In this document: positions 12,301 through 24,300 of the stretch, piece by piece | Layout of the letters: each line of letters begins with the position of its first letter | How positions within the stretch are numbered: the first letter of the stretch is position 1 | From: Paragonimus heterotremus | Lineage: Eukaryota; Platyhelminthes; Trematoda; Plagiorchiida; Troglotrematidae | Assembly (NCBI GenBank): GCA_013368495.1 | Contig: LUCH01000048.1 | Span: 42,123 to 106,122 of the forward strand | Length of the DNA: 64,000 bases | Direction of reading: 5' to 3' | Notes under the pieces: generated by a model | The model's input: only the letters and a program-made list of their open reading frames with translations | Told to the model about the DNA's origin: nothing | The model's database searches: none | Program-made: the position numbers and the translations under genes

Positions 12301-15300
12301 GCAACACTGCGAAGTGTTTAACGCTTTGCCCATTGCCTCGGGTTGTGCTTTAAGAATTGCTTCTGTTGGACCGCTGTGATTACCTAATGTTGGATAATTC
12401 GTTTATGCAGACTGTTTTCTGGTCTGTGTACTCAAGCAGTTGTGTCAACAGTGATATCTCATGTGAAAGGAGACAGTCTCTTGTCCCCAACAATCTCTGC
12501 CAATCTTAATAATATTTAACAACAGAAGGCGGTCGTTGCTGTACAGCTGCGAAACGATATCTGTCAAAGCGGAACATCTAAATCATTTTGAAACGTTCGG
12601 CTGCCAGTGTCTGTGTTCAATCAGACGTTTCGGGTGGTATCTCCTTGTAAGCAACATTAGGATTAGAAATTGCATGTTTGGTGACGGTATTTGTACGAAT
12701 TCATAAATTTGTGGGTATGTATTCAGGACTTCACTTAAAATTGTTTGTTATGTTGGAACTTTTTACCTAAACTGTAGCCAACTGTCCAGCGTAGGGATGT
12801 AGAAGTGGTTGTTCTGCTCGTCCCTTGACCACTGCCGGTGAATCTCATAAACACAGGAAGAAGGTTGGCTTTCACACAGAGCTATGTTATATCGCTTATC
12901 CTGAAGATAACGTGATCACAACTTTGTTCGTATTTATAAAATTGGAGATCACTAAGGAAGCAAGATCAAAAAATGGACCAGACAAAAGTATTGACAATTC
13001 AGCGAGGTCTCAATCAGAGAATGAGCGTGTAGGCGGAGTGCCAACAATACTAACGAAAGGTCGAGACCGTTCGTGAAACTCAGAGATTCACATATCCGTG
13101 GCAATTTTGAAGTTATTTAAAATAGTAGTGTTTTGGGCTTTTGCACAGCAGATATTTGCGGAGAATTGACGACTTCCCCGATACCCCCACTTACGAAGAT
13201 TGATATTAGTTGATTTTCGCGTCAGTTTGAATAAGGATCAATGATCGACTTTACCGATGGGTTCAAAGTCTGAGAAGAAGGATTATCCTTGTAATCGACG
13301 GAGTAAGCTTTCTCAGGTAGCTCGAACGTGTTCAGTCATAGTTAAAGCGGTATAGTTCCCTGGTCATCACAGATTTCATTGCCGACACCATGACGTAACC
13401 AGAGCCGATTGCAGTGGCGGACCTAAGTTTTCCCTGCGACGAAAATCTCATAAGGGATCCTACGCCGGCGTCTGGTTATCACACTTTCTGCTCATTATTT
13501 GTGACTGGAGCGACAATCACGACCGCCGACAAGGGGTTGAACTGATGGCGGAGCGTGTTCGCGTGGGGAAAACTGTTTCCGTTCTTATTGTCTTGTCGAA
13601 ATCATGACTGCTAGCGTGGTTTCGCTGTTCATGACTCATACGGGCTTCGGCAGGAGATTAGTTTATGCTCATCAGCTTATTAGGAGTCATCCGGTAGACA
13701 AATAGGAACTGCTGTAACATTTTTTCAGATGGCTCTCTCCAACCGCGATTTGGTAAAGGCACACTCGAATGTGTCGACGAAGCGTTCTGTCTGCCCGTTA
13801 GGCTACGGATGATATCGGGGCGACCGAACGTGTTCAGTGCTGTTGCGGCGGCAGAATTACTTGAACTGGGTACCACTGCCAGTCATAATAGTTTCTAAAG
13901 GCCTTACGGACTGAACGGAAGTCGAAGAGTGTTAATAGTAGTAATCACCGTTGATGAGATCAGTGGCGCGATCTCAGGTCATTTAGAAAATACGTCAGCC
14001 AAGACGAGATGAGATATCCTGTTTATCGGGCAGGCGAATTCGTCGTGAATTCTCGCTCGTAGATGGTGCGGTTGAGACCATGGAATCTGCACCTGACAGC
14101 TTCGGCTTTGGACAGCCCATTTGAAACTGGGACGATGTTTGATCACGTCCTCAATTTGATGATCCATGCTGGGCCAGTAAGCATAGCTGCGGCCGTTCGC
14201 TTTCATTCTGCTCGTGCTCGGGTGTCCTGCATTGAACTGGTGGAGGACAAGTGAGCGAAGGCTGGCAGGTACCAACGAACGATCTGTAAACATCAGACAA
14301 TTTCCGACCAAGGAGAGAGACTCGCATGGTTGCTGTAGCTGTTGCACGTCTGTTTTCAAGGTTGTGGTGAGCCAACGGCCTTAGACGTACTGGACAGCAT
14401 AACGGAGGATTGAATCTTCTCGTTTAGCCCGTTTGATGTCGACTGCAGTTACCGGAAGGGCGCGGACGTTATCTGATAACTGCCGGATGGTATACGACTC
14501 AGTAGACAATGTGGCGATCATCGACTGATGGTTGGTTACTGATGGGCCGGAAGAGGGTATCGGCCTTCCTAAAATCTTGTGTCTTGCGGTGCTGGATCCT
14601 AAAGTCATAGCCCAGCAAGGTAGTTGTCCATCCTTATAGTCAGTTGGTGAAATGCACCGGTGTGCCCTTCTTTGAGCTAAAGATGGGTTGCAGTGCCTTA
14701 TGGTCGGTAATTAGAATGTAAGACCGACTATAGAACAGTTTGTGAAACCGTTTTGCTGCGGACACTAATACAAGAGCTTCTTTTTCTATCTGGCCGTAGT
14801 TCTCATCAGCTGTAAGTGTTCCGGAAGCATGCATGATGGCTTTTTCAGATCCATCAGGAAACCTATGGAGGACGACAGCACTAACACCGTAGTTGGAAGC
14901 ACCGGCTACTACGACGATTGGCAGCTTGGGGTTATTGTGGATCAAGAACAGGTTGGAGCTGAGCATCGATTTCAACTGAACGAAGGCAGCCTCACAGTCA
15001 ATAGACCAGTGTCAAAATACACCTTCCTTCAGCGGACGTCATGCTACGAGGATAGAAACGCCCCGTGGTAATTGAATAAGCCAAGTAGTAGAGAAAAGCG
15101 AAGAGACATCTGTGGGTGACGACATATACTGGATAGTCCGGATGTTTTCAGAGTCGGGATAGTGATCGATTACGTTAAAAATGAAGCCAAGGTATTTGGT
15201 GTATTGAAGAGTAATTGGCATTTGTCCGGTCGCAGACGAAAACCGTATTCCTGGATACGCTCTAAGACAGCATGAACTCGATCTTACAATTCATCCGAAG

Positions 15301-18300
15301 TGGCTCCGACAGTCAAGATGTCGTCCAGGTACGTGGCTGCTCCGGAAAGAGCAGTGAGTAGCCTGTCTGTCATCTGCTTAAAACTCGCATTAGCAGTATC
15401 GATACCAAAAGACAGTCTTGTATATTGAAATAACCCGTGGTTGGTGTTGATAGTGACCAATTCACGGGACTCGGATGCTATTTCGGTTTGTAGATAAGCG
15501 TCAACAAGATCCAGTTTGATGAAAGAAGTTCCACTATTGAGAGCTGTGTGCAGATCGTCTGGTACCGGAAGTGGATAACAATTCGATTCCACGATAGTTG
15601 AAATGATCCAGGCGGAATACGACTTAGGATTGAGGATGTCCTGTTCCTCAATCAGTTTTACCTGTGCGTCCACGAGTTTCAAAGCCGTATATGGTACCGG
15701 TCTTTACGGACTGGAAACGAATTGAACTCCTGGAGACAGACTCAGGATTGATTGGGTCCGAGATCAGAGCCCCATTCCTTTTCGAAACACCGGCGCGAGC
15801 CGTTGGACGATTTCAATCGTCGTATCGCATGGCGCAGCAGGGGACCGCACCCGGTTACAGGTTGTTCGTATTGGGAAATCGGCCGGACCAAGTTGTTCTA
15901 GTCAATCGAACCTGAACAATTTGAAATTTGAACCAGAGACGTAGTAGTCATGGTTTAGGATGAGACGCAACAATACAATTGGCAAGCCGGTTGCAAAAAG
16001 CCGCCACATGCGCTGGTGGCTAATTGAGACGTCTGTCGAATTGAGAATCGGCTCAATGTTCTCCAGAGATTCTCTGAGATGATTGTAATATCCAACACAG
16101 TGTCCAATTACAGTCCAACCAGGAAGCCGTTTATCAGGATCGACACGAACTTCTGTTGACTACGAGCGTCGACTTGGAAAATGGTCAGCAGGCTCAGGGG
16201 TCTGCTAACCGGTTAGGATCTGAGCCTCGAGTTAAACTTAGAGTTTTATCACGCTTTGAAGCTAGAAGGATCATTGTCGCTGTGCTGAGTTTGACAGAAT
16301 TCGTCTTTGTGCTTTAGTTGACCACATTGAGGGCAACGGTGCCATCTGAGAGGACAGTCAAGACGAATGTTCCAGGCGCCACAATGTCGAAGGTGATTTC
16401 TTGGCGTTTGAGCATTGGGTATGCGAGCCAAGTTTTGTAGAAATTGAACCAGAATGTGCTACATGTACAGCACTAGTGCCGTGTTGGAACATAGCGGCGT
16501 CGTATTTGAGGTTGATGAGGCGATGGCACTCAGTGGTGAGCATCTGGAGAGTCATCGTCGGACACTGCTCGACCTTGTTCAGTGAGTGAGAATGGAGATA
16601 AGTAAACCAAGATTAAAACGCTCATAATCGCGGTTCACCACTACGCTAATTATGCCGTAGTAGTCATTGCCGGACTTGGCCACTGGACTATGCCACTGGT
16701 ATGTTGTGTTGAGCAAAGAATACTGATCGCCGTAGGTGGACTAGAACATCTCAATCATTTCCTCGAAATGACTATCACATGGTTTTTTTGAAAAATAGAG
16801 TTGATGTACTTGTACTTGACAATACCGAGTTTATGTAGATGACGGACCTTCCCGGCTCGTCCTATGCACTGAAATCGACAACAGGTCTTCGTACCCTCTG
16901 AATCAGGCATCAAGCGTCAAACTATCCCGGACATCATAACAAAATTCGGTGATGACATTTGTGATGTCGACGTTTGATTGTTTCCAGACTGGCCGACGCC
17001 GGCGGGACCAAGTTTAATGTAGATAAACGATCAGTGAGCGCCTCGATTAGTTTGCACTGTTGCTCGAGAAGACGTTTCAAACCAACAGGTCCACTAACCG
17101 TAATTGAAAAACACCGGGCCCATTCGGCAAACGTTACCTGCTTAACGGTTTGTTAATCAGCGCTGCTATACCACCAACACACAATGAAATACTCTTCGTA
17201 GTTCGTAGTTTAGTAAAGTGGTCGACACTGATACTTTGACTGCCTTTGGGACCCGAGCCAACCAAGCTTTTTACCGAATGATGATCACCCGGATTTTATC
17301 GGTTGCCGTCTTTGTTCGTTGTGCATATATGAGATTCCGAGCGAGAGTAAACAAAGTTCCTACCGTCTCAACGATATTCGTTTGTGCATTTTTGTGTGTG
17401 TGTGCGACATTACCTAGTCGATGCAGTTGCTGTGGGTCCATGTAGACGCTAGTAGAAACTGATTAACACTAGTATTCGAGATTAGAGTTAATTTGGGTTT
17501 GTCCCGTTTTAGTGATCCCATAGGCTCAAGTTGATTATTTTCCTTTGTGTCATTTGTCGTATCAGCTGTTGATGGAGATTCCGACTTCACTATGAGTCCG
17601 TTCGTGCTGTTTCACGTTTCATGTGTCAATAAATGCTCTTTTCTTTTCTACTTTATTCCTCTCATCGGCTTTCACTTCTTTTCAGGTGTCTACGATTGCT
17701 GTCAATTACAAGGGGTATCCGTTTATGGAACCGTTGACACAGAATAAACCGATTGTGATTTCTCTCAGTGTGGCTACTGGGGGTGTGATACTTCTCGCAC
17801 TTGGCGCGTTTGCCGAACCCTTGCGTTTAATCCATCTGGATCCTCAGGTGAGACTGGTTTCAGTGCCGAACGATACTGCCACAGTCGGTTGAACTACCGT
17901 TCATGAGCATGATTAGTTCCTCACTTCTATTCGGTTGCATGACATTACCTATAGTATGCAGTGCTACTAGACGGCTGTTAGTTGCGTTCAATTTACATAC
18001 CTCTTTTCCGGTTCATTCGCGCAATTGAATACGTATTTTTTTCTTAGCTTCGATGCATGGCTTATTGTTTCTTTGCATTTTCACCGAAGTCCCAAATCAA
18101 ACGAGTAGTAGGTCTGTCTTCTGTAGACGTTTGGAATGAATGTAAGCAAAAGTTATTAGGAGCCGCTCATGAGGTTTTATAACGTGAGCACGTTCATGTT
18201 CGAGCGTATGGTCAATGTGGCGACATCCATTCATTGCGACTCATATAGTGGTTCGTTTTACGGGAAAGCCCTTTTATTGGCGCTTCATACAGGGTTTGGA

Positions 18301-21300
18301 ATAGCATTATTTGGATCCTTTCCTCTGGAGATCGCTACAGGCTTGCAGGTTGACTCCAAGAGATCAGCGCGCACGATGTCATTTTCTAAAGAAGCGGCTA
18401 AATTCCACCCCGATTTCATGCACTTCTGTGACATTGAGAGTTTACGAAAAAGTAATGCCCTCGTAAATGGTAGTTCAAGCATACATTATGGACTCTACTT
18501 AATTCGCCTACTTTTTACGCATATTCCATCCTTATTGTACCCTTTTTTGTCTAGTACATTTCACTTTCGTCGCCTGACAGAACGTCCAGAGTTGTTTAGA
18601 AATGTTTCGTAGAATACAGCAGTGCGTTCGGAGCACTCATGAAACGACTAATCCAAATTCTCGACGAGCCTAACACTCAATTCTCAACCGTCGATCTTTT
18701 ACGCGCCTGTTTTACTAATAGTAATAACTTCAATTAAGTTTCATCAACACATCACTGGTTCTTATTCCCAACTTACCTAGCGTTTATGTCAGTTATTGAT
18801 TGCAGTTTTTAATTAAATATTCATTTGGTTTAGTGTTAGGCTTCGACAGCCTGTTCCACTTTCTCTTCCCACCTCATTGGGCAGTCCGTAGGAATTGTCA
18901 AGTTGGTCACAGCCCCGTAGCCTGTTTTGCAACTCATTCAACTTTGTGATGATTAGCTAGTGAGTTGGTGGACGTAAATTGGACACGGTTTGTATTTGAT
19001 CATAGCCTTTGTATTATGACAGTCGTTCCGGCCACCACCATCCCTCTCGTAAAGACGTACTAAACCAAAGTTTCGCACTTGTTGGGGTTTGAGATTTAAA
19101 TTTCCGTCCACGTTTTATTGAGGCAGTCTTGCTGATCTCTGAACTATGGATTTCACGTTAGACTTAATCGAAATATGGTTCTGGCAAACGCTCAGCCGCA
19201 TTCACTTGTGTGTGATACCTTGGGTCACCTTGCCATTCTCATCCTAGTTGGAAAACTACGATCAAATATGAGTGTTCAGTTTACATTCATGCTTGTCGAC
19301 GTGTTATTTTTACTGATGACGAGTGGTCAATACAGGGAGGTTTCTAACGGTTATCTATCCTTTCTTATGAATACCGAACCTCTACTTCAACTTCTTCCTG
19401 TTAAGTTCGTAAGTGTCACTTCGAGTGACGTGGTCGCTTTACGTTAGTAAGATTTTTCTCCAATGTCAATGGGCTAGCTGTTTGAAAGCTTGCTCCATTC
19501 CTCATTACTGAACCAGTCCATTCGGTATGCGTGATTCTCCACAAGATGTATTGCTTTTCTATCGTTTTTTCCGATTCGTTCTCATGAGACTCATATGACC
19601 TTAAAATCACTGTATAGTGAAACTTCTTATAACCGATGTGTTGATTCTTCCGTTTCTCACCACTTACGAACTTACGAGCATTTCTTGTCTAAAGTTCTAT
19701 CTGATATTACTCACTGTCCAACTTTGGATCTCTCTAAGTATATTTCCACATCTGTAACTAGATCTACTTACAAGCATCCGTTTGCACGTATCTGGCCCCC
19801 TCCTATAACTTGTTACTCCTTATGTGAACTGTTACGCCAATTCTGTTTTGCATTTCTTAATCTAACTGTGAAATTAAACCAACAGTTCTTTCTTGTTAAT
19901 GTTGGTTGTGACTGTTTAACAATTTATATGCGAGTTCGGTTGTGCTTATTTTTATTGTGTGACTCAGATTAATCGAGCTATTTATTCATCATTTGTTAGA
20001 GGTGTGAGTTGGTGAGACTCTTAAAATTCGCCTATGAAGATACACAATTGTCTGTTGTTGGTCCAACGTAACTTGATTTTGATAGTATCGCCTGTCTTTT
20101 TCATATATCCGCTATTGCTTGCCCGGCTTCGAATTACGTTATGACATCCGAATAATAGCGTTTTCAACAGATTTCCAGGGTTTGGGGTTGGGGCAAGCTG
20201 GATATTTAAACAAACTTTCCAGCTAACCCCCGTCGGAACCACTCTAGTCCACATTGCCGTTAAAGTTATTTACCAATGAGGCCCCTCATTCCTCTTGCCT
20301 ATGAGACGGGCGTTGGCGTGTTACTGCTCCCTTGGCCTCTCGCTAACCGCGAGTCACCAATCATAGTAAAATGCACAGTCGAAGTAGGTTTTGTGTACAT
20401 GGTCGCCGCATTTGAACGCTCAACCACGCTCACTTGTGAAGCACAGGTCTTTCGGTCCTCCTAGTTGTTTCAGTTATGGTTAGATGCTGGTTTCGTATTC
20501 ATTATCAATGCTCATGTCTTCTATGTCTGTCAGTTAACGATGTGGCTCCAGTCACCCAGACATAAATGTTATTTTCAACTAACTGGTTGAAAAAACTGCC
20601 AAACACAAAACTTGAGCGTTTGACTTCATTTGCGCTGCACTTAATGTGAGTATTTCCCAGTTGATTAATAAACGTTTACAATCTCACTAATTCTGTCGGA
20701 CTATATAGGTCTTGTTGTACACAATTTACATCCAAAAACTACTTTCTAGTTGGATAATGAATAAGAACTTCGTGCGTAATAGTCGCTGAACTTGCTGGGA
20801 AAATCTGTGAACCTGTGTGACACACAACCAGACGTGATTAAGCGTTACATTCCGATCTGATCTTTGACACTTAGTTCTGTGTTAATTGGACGAACTGTAC
20901 CTCGCTTTGGCCAATTTTGTTGTGCTGTGAACAATCAGTCTTGCTTACATTCAGATTTGAACGTTGCAATGATGGAAGCGGTCAGATTTTCAAGTATCTT
21001 TAAAGTCAACAGCTGATGCCATCCATGTGGACTTCAGCTGTACATAGAAACCAGGTTATGAACATGTTTTCACATATCCTCTTACCACAGACAGTGTGCA
21101 GTTGGAAAACATTGGCGATAGCGAATTCATATTATTTTAACAGGTACAAAATGAACTTTTAAAAAGAGCACAATAAATGTTTTATTTCTAAGACAGTAAT
21201 AAGTAACACGGCTTACGGTGTGAGTTTGATTGGATAATTTGAAGGCTGCACATGAACCCTTTTTCGAGAGAACGATATTTAATATTCATCACATTACAGT

Positions 21301-24300
21301 AACAAAATTTTGGCTTATGAGAATTTTTTTGACACACGATGACGAGGTTCCTCGTGCTCTGGTCAACTTACGTCGTTTCCCTAACTCGTTGGTCTAGAAC
21401 ACATGCTGAAAACTTTGACTTTGGAAAAGACATTTTTAATTTGTTTGCAGAGAAAATAAATCAACGGTTATAAAGGGTACGCAGTTTGACCCTCCACCTA
21501 GGTACTTCTTCCTTCACTTCGTGTCTAGATGTTTGGAATTAAAAATCACGGTAAAATCAACGAAAATTAAACTTGTTCACTACATTCTTTGCACACCCAA
21601 GTACCCAATTCTCACTAGCTTACCTAAATCAAGCGTCAGTTCGTGACGAACAATAAGACAAGCGCAGTCTGGTCAGCGCCATCCATTTGAGGCATCGCGT
21701 TCCATTACAGTTCATTTGCACGCCGTGTGCTGGTTTAACTAAGGAAAAAGACTGGACCACGTAGTTTTATTTAGCGAGTTTCTGTGAGACGGCGTGAACG
21801 ATAAGCAGCTGTTTGTACTCGTGCATTCCATTGAAAAGTCTCCCTTTCTGGTCGGCGAGCTGTTTAGGCGATCTAGCGTCATCCTGTATAGTGCTTAGGT
21901 TATTCGGTGCTGCCATGTGAACAGTGAAGAGGTGCGATGGCGAATGTTGTAACCAGATGGCCTAGTTTTACTGGAACTAGTCTTATTTAGTCGTTTAATG
22001 GGATTCAGCGACATCTTACATATGTCACTTGGTGTTTACCATGTCGCATCTTGGCGTGGTTGGAATAAAGCACGATAGGCAGTCCATATCTTGGTGTAGA
22101 CATATAGAGAACTGAACGTCAAGTTTGGTTTCTGTTGTCTGTGTCGGCTTCCTGGCTGTAGTCTGAACAAAATTGGACGTCTCGGGTTAGAATAGCCTTT
22201 TTGTAACTTCTGCAACTCATCAGCTATTACATCGTAAGAGTCATTTCGTCGCTCCCCTGCTCTGCGTGCAGTAAACTTACTCAAAAATCCGAACAGTGTG
22301 CAACAATAATATCAGTCATTGCATTTACATGTGTGTTTGTATGTCAGTGAGATAGATGATTAATAATGTCAAACCAAAATTCGCAGAGCCTCGTGTTCAG
22401 CGACTTGATGCTTGTTTTGATGTTTGGTGAGTAGTAGCAGAACAACTGGGCTCACATTTCTCCACTAACTTAGATACCACAGAGGCAGTGTGAGGTGGAT
22501 TTCGATCGTTTCCCTCGGCTTCGGATGTCACTGAAAGATTTTGTTCCGTAATTAAAAGTTACAGTATGATGTTTTGAATTGGGTGGACTAGGCCCAACAC
22601 CATTTTGTAACGACACCGGCTATTCTTATCCTGTTTCTCCACAACTAATCTCTAAGACAAGATCTATCTCCCAATCTTTATTGTTGATCATCAGAAAACA
22701 TCCAAACTTTACTGACACCTTTATACACACCATCTAGATCATCAGGTATTCGTTTTTTTTTATGGTTCACCCCAGTGAGGTTGGAAATTTCAACCAGTTT
22801 CGGACAACTCGTATTATATTTAAACGGAGTTAACTTGCATCGAAAGTTAGGGGATAACTAATTTGACTTAGATGAGTTGTACTTAAGTTTCATGCTTGTT
22901 CAAATTAATTTTGTTACATTTTGAAACTAACTGACGATTGGACATTGTTGTCTGGTATTTTTTAGTTGGTTACCGAGTGAGGCATTAAATTCCTGGAAGA
23001 CTTCCATTTCGGTTACTAAGGGATTATAAAAGCGTGAAAAACAGTTCTTTCTATAGAGCTATTTTACCTCTCTGCAATAACCAGAATTGGCAGTATTCTT
23101 CGATTTGAACACAATTCGAAATAGTTGACACTCCAGGACATACTTCTGTTTGTTTAAATGTTCACAGCAATTAAAGACGTATGCGAATGAGTTCTCAATT
23201 TTATTGACACAGCATGCTGTCCATGAGTTACACAGTGACTGGTGATTGTGTTGGGTGCATTTTCTTTCGGGAACTTGGCAAATCCACAATAATGATTCCA
23301 TCGATCGCAGTTGCGGGAACATTTGGTAGTAGGGTTTTTTCCTTACTGAAAATCTTTTGTGTAATGCGAAGTATTGACTCATATTTCATTTCTGTTTCTA
23401 ACGGCCTTGCATGTTACATTTATTCGACCAAGCTAATCTTTTGTGAATCGAAACCAGGCATGTGGTAACAAAACCCGCGAGCCACAAAAGCCACTTGGGT
23501 AACTGCTTTTAAAAACAGAGTGGTTAATGACCTCCATAGTAAAGAGTTGATGAGAAACCAATTTCAACCCTATCTTTGTTTGATGTGCTTGATAGTGACA
23601 CTACCTGGGCGATTACCAATAGAGTTGACTTCGCACTTTCCTAGTGGTTTTGGGTTCAACACATTTCACAATATTATGGCGAATTTAGCTGGTTATGTTG
23701 ACTATTTGGTGTCTGCAGACGGTACACTCTAATAGAGGACAGTACAGGGTACCGGATGAAGTTGTCTTTAGGTGACACTGTGTATTTGACATGAACTGTA
23801 GGTTGTATTTCGCATACCTGTTCAGGTTCACGTGAATGACTGTGCGCTTAAGAGGTGTTTTGACAGTGTACGCGTCATAACACACGTTGATGTTTTGGTT
23901 AGCGGAATAGCGACATACGTAATGATGCTTTGAATTAGTTTGATAGACTGGTGACTTAACAAGCTAATAATTCCATGTACTGTTTGTCACTGTATCGGCT
24001 ATCTTTCGTCCTGTGTTAGATCATTACTCACAGAGACGATATTGCTACTTCGGAACATCACAGTATGTAGTCACAAGCAGTGATCATTTTCGGGAAGGTT
24101 GTTATACTTACTATTGCAATCGTTTTAAAGTGTTTTTATGCGAACCTTTCCAAAACAAGAACTCGTAAACCGTATGATTATTTCCAAAATCGCATGAAGT
24201 GTACAACTGGCAGGCGATTTTTCTCTCTTATTGTCGTTGAACATCGCGCCCTACATTTTTTCTCGTTTTCATACTTTTTTCAACAATTACACGCGTTTCA

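Larger units (their letters stand above)
13330..17110 (-). mobile_element. Decayed Ty3/gypsy LTR retrotransposon, antisense inside ATP13A1 intron D
   Basis: Read on the minus strand, the segment contains in order a Gag, an aspartic protease, a reverse transcriptase, an RNase H and an integrase. That is the protease-RT-RNase H-integrase order of Ty3/gypsy elements. Every domain is interrupted by stops or frameshifts, so the copy is dead. The base composition is more balanced than in the host intron. I could not find the two long terminal repeats, a primer binding site or a target-site duplication on either side, so the true ends may lie further out or be lost. The Gag and the RT ending YLDDIL resemble gypsy elements known from flatworms and other invertebrates; the clade is not assigned. 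Confidence 0.9.
5854..17685 (+). other. ATP13A1 intron D (11.8 kb), rich in repeats
   Basis: This GT-AG intron (GTAAGC to TTCTTTTCAG), phase 0, splits helix M8 between MQ and VS. It contains two long hairpins near 6.2 and 6.9 kb, a GC-richer repeat-like block at about 7.0-9.4 kb, a GT microsatellite at 11.24 kb and a decayed antisense Ty3/gypsy element at 13.3-17.1 kb. The segment from about 9.4 to 13.3 kb is T-rich and I see nothing else identifiable in it. All recognised insertions leave the splice sites intact. Confidence 0.88.

Noticed and set aside
12700..17600. LTR pair flanking the Ty3/gypsy remnant
   Set aside because: I compared sequence on both sides by eye and found no convincing direct repeat, primer binding site or TG...CA ends. 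A purine-rich run on the minus strand near 13170-13200 is too weak to call.
18169..18612. 147-codon plus-strand frame in the last ATP13A1 intron
   Set aside because: No similarity, no plausible splice sites, and not needed by the protein. One frame of this length is expected by chance in a window this size and composition.
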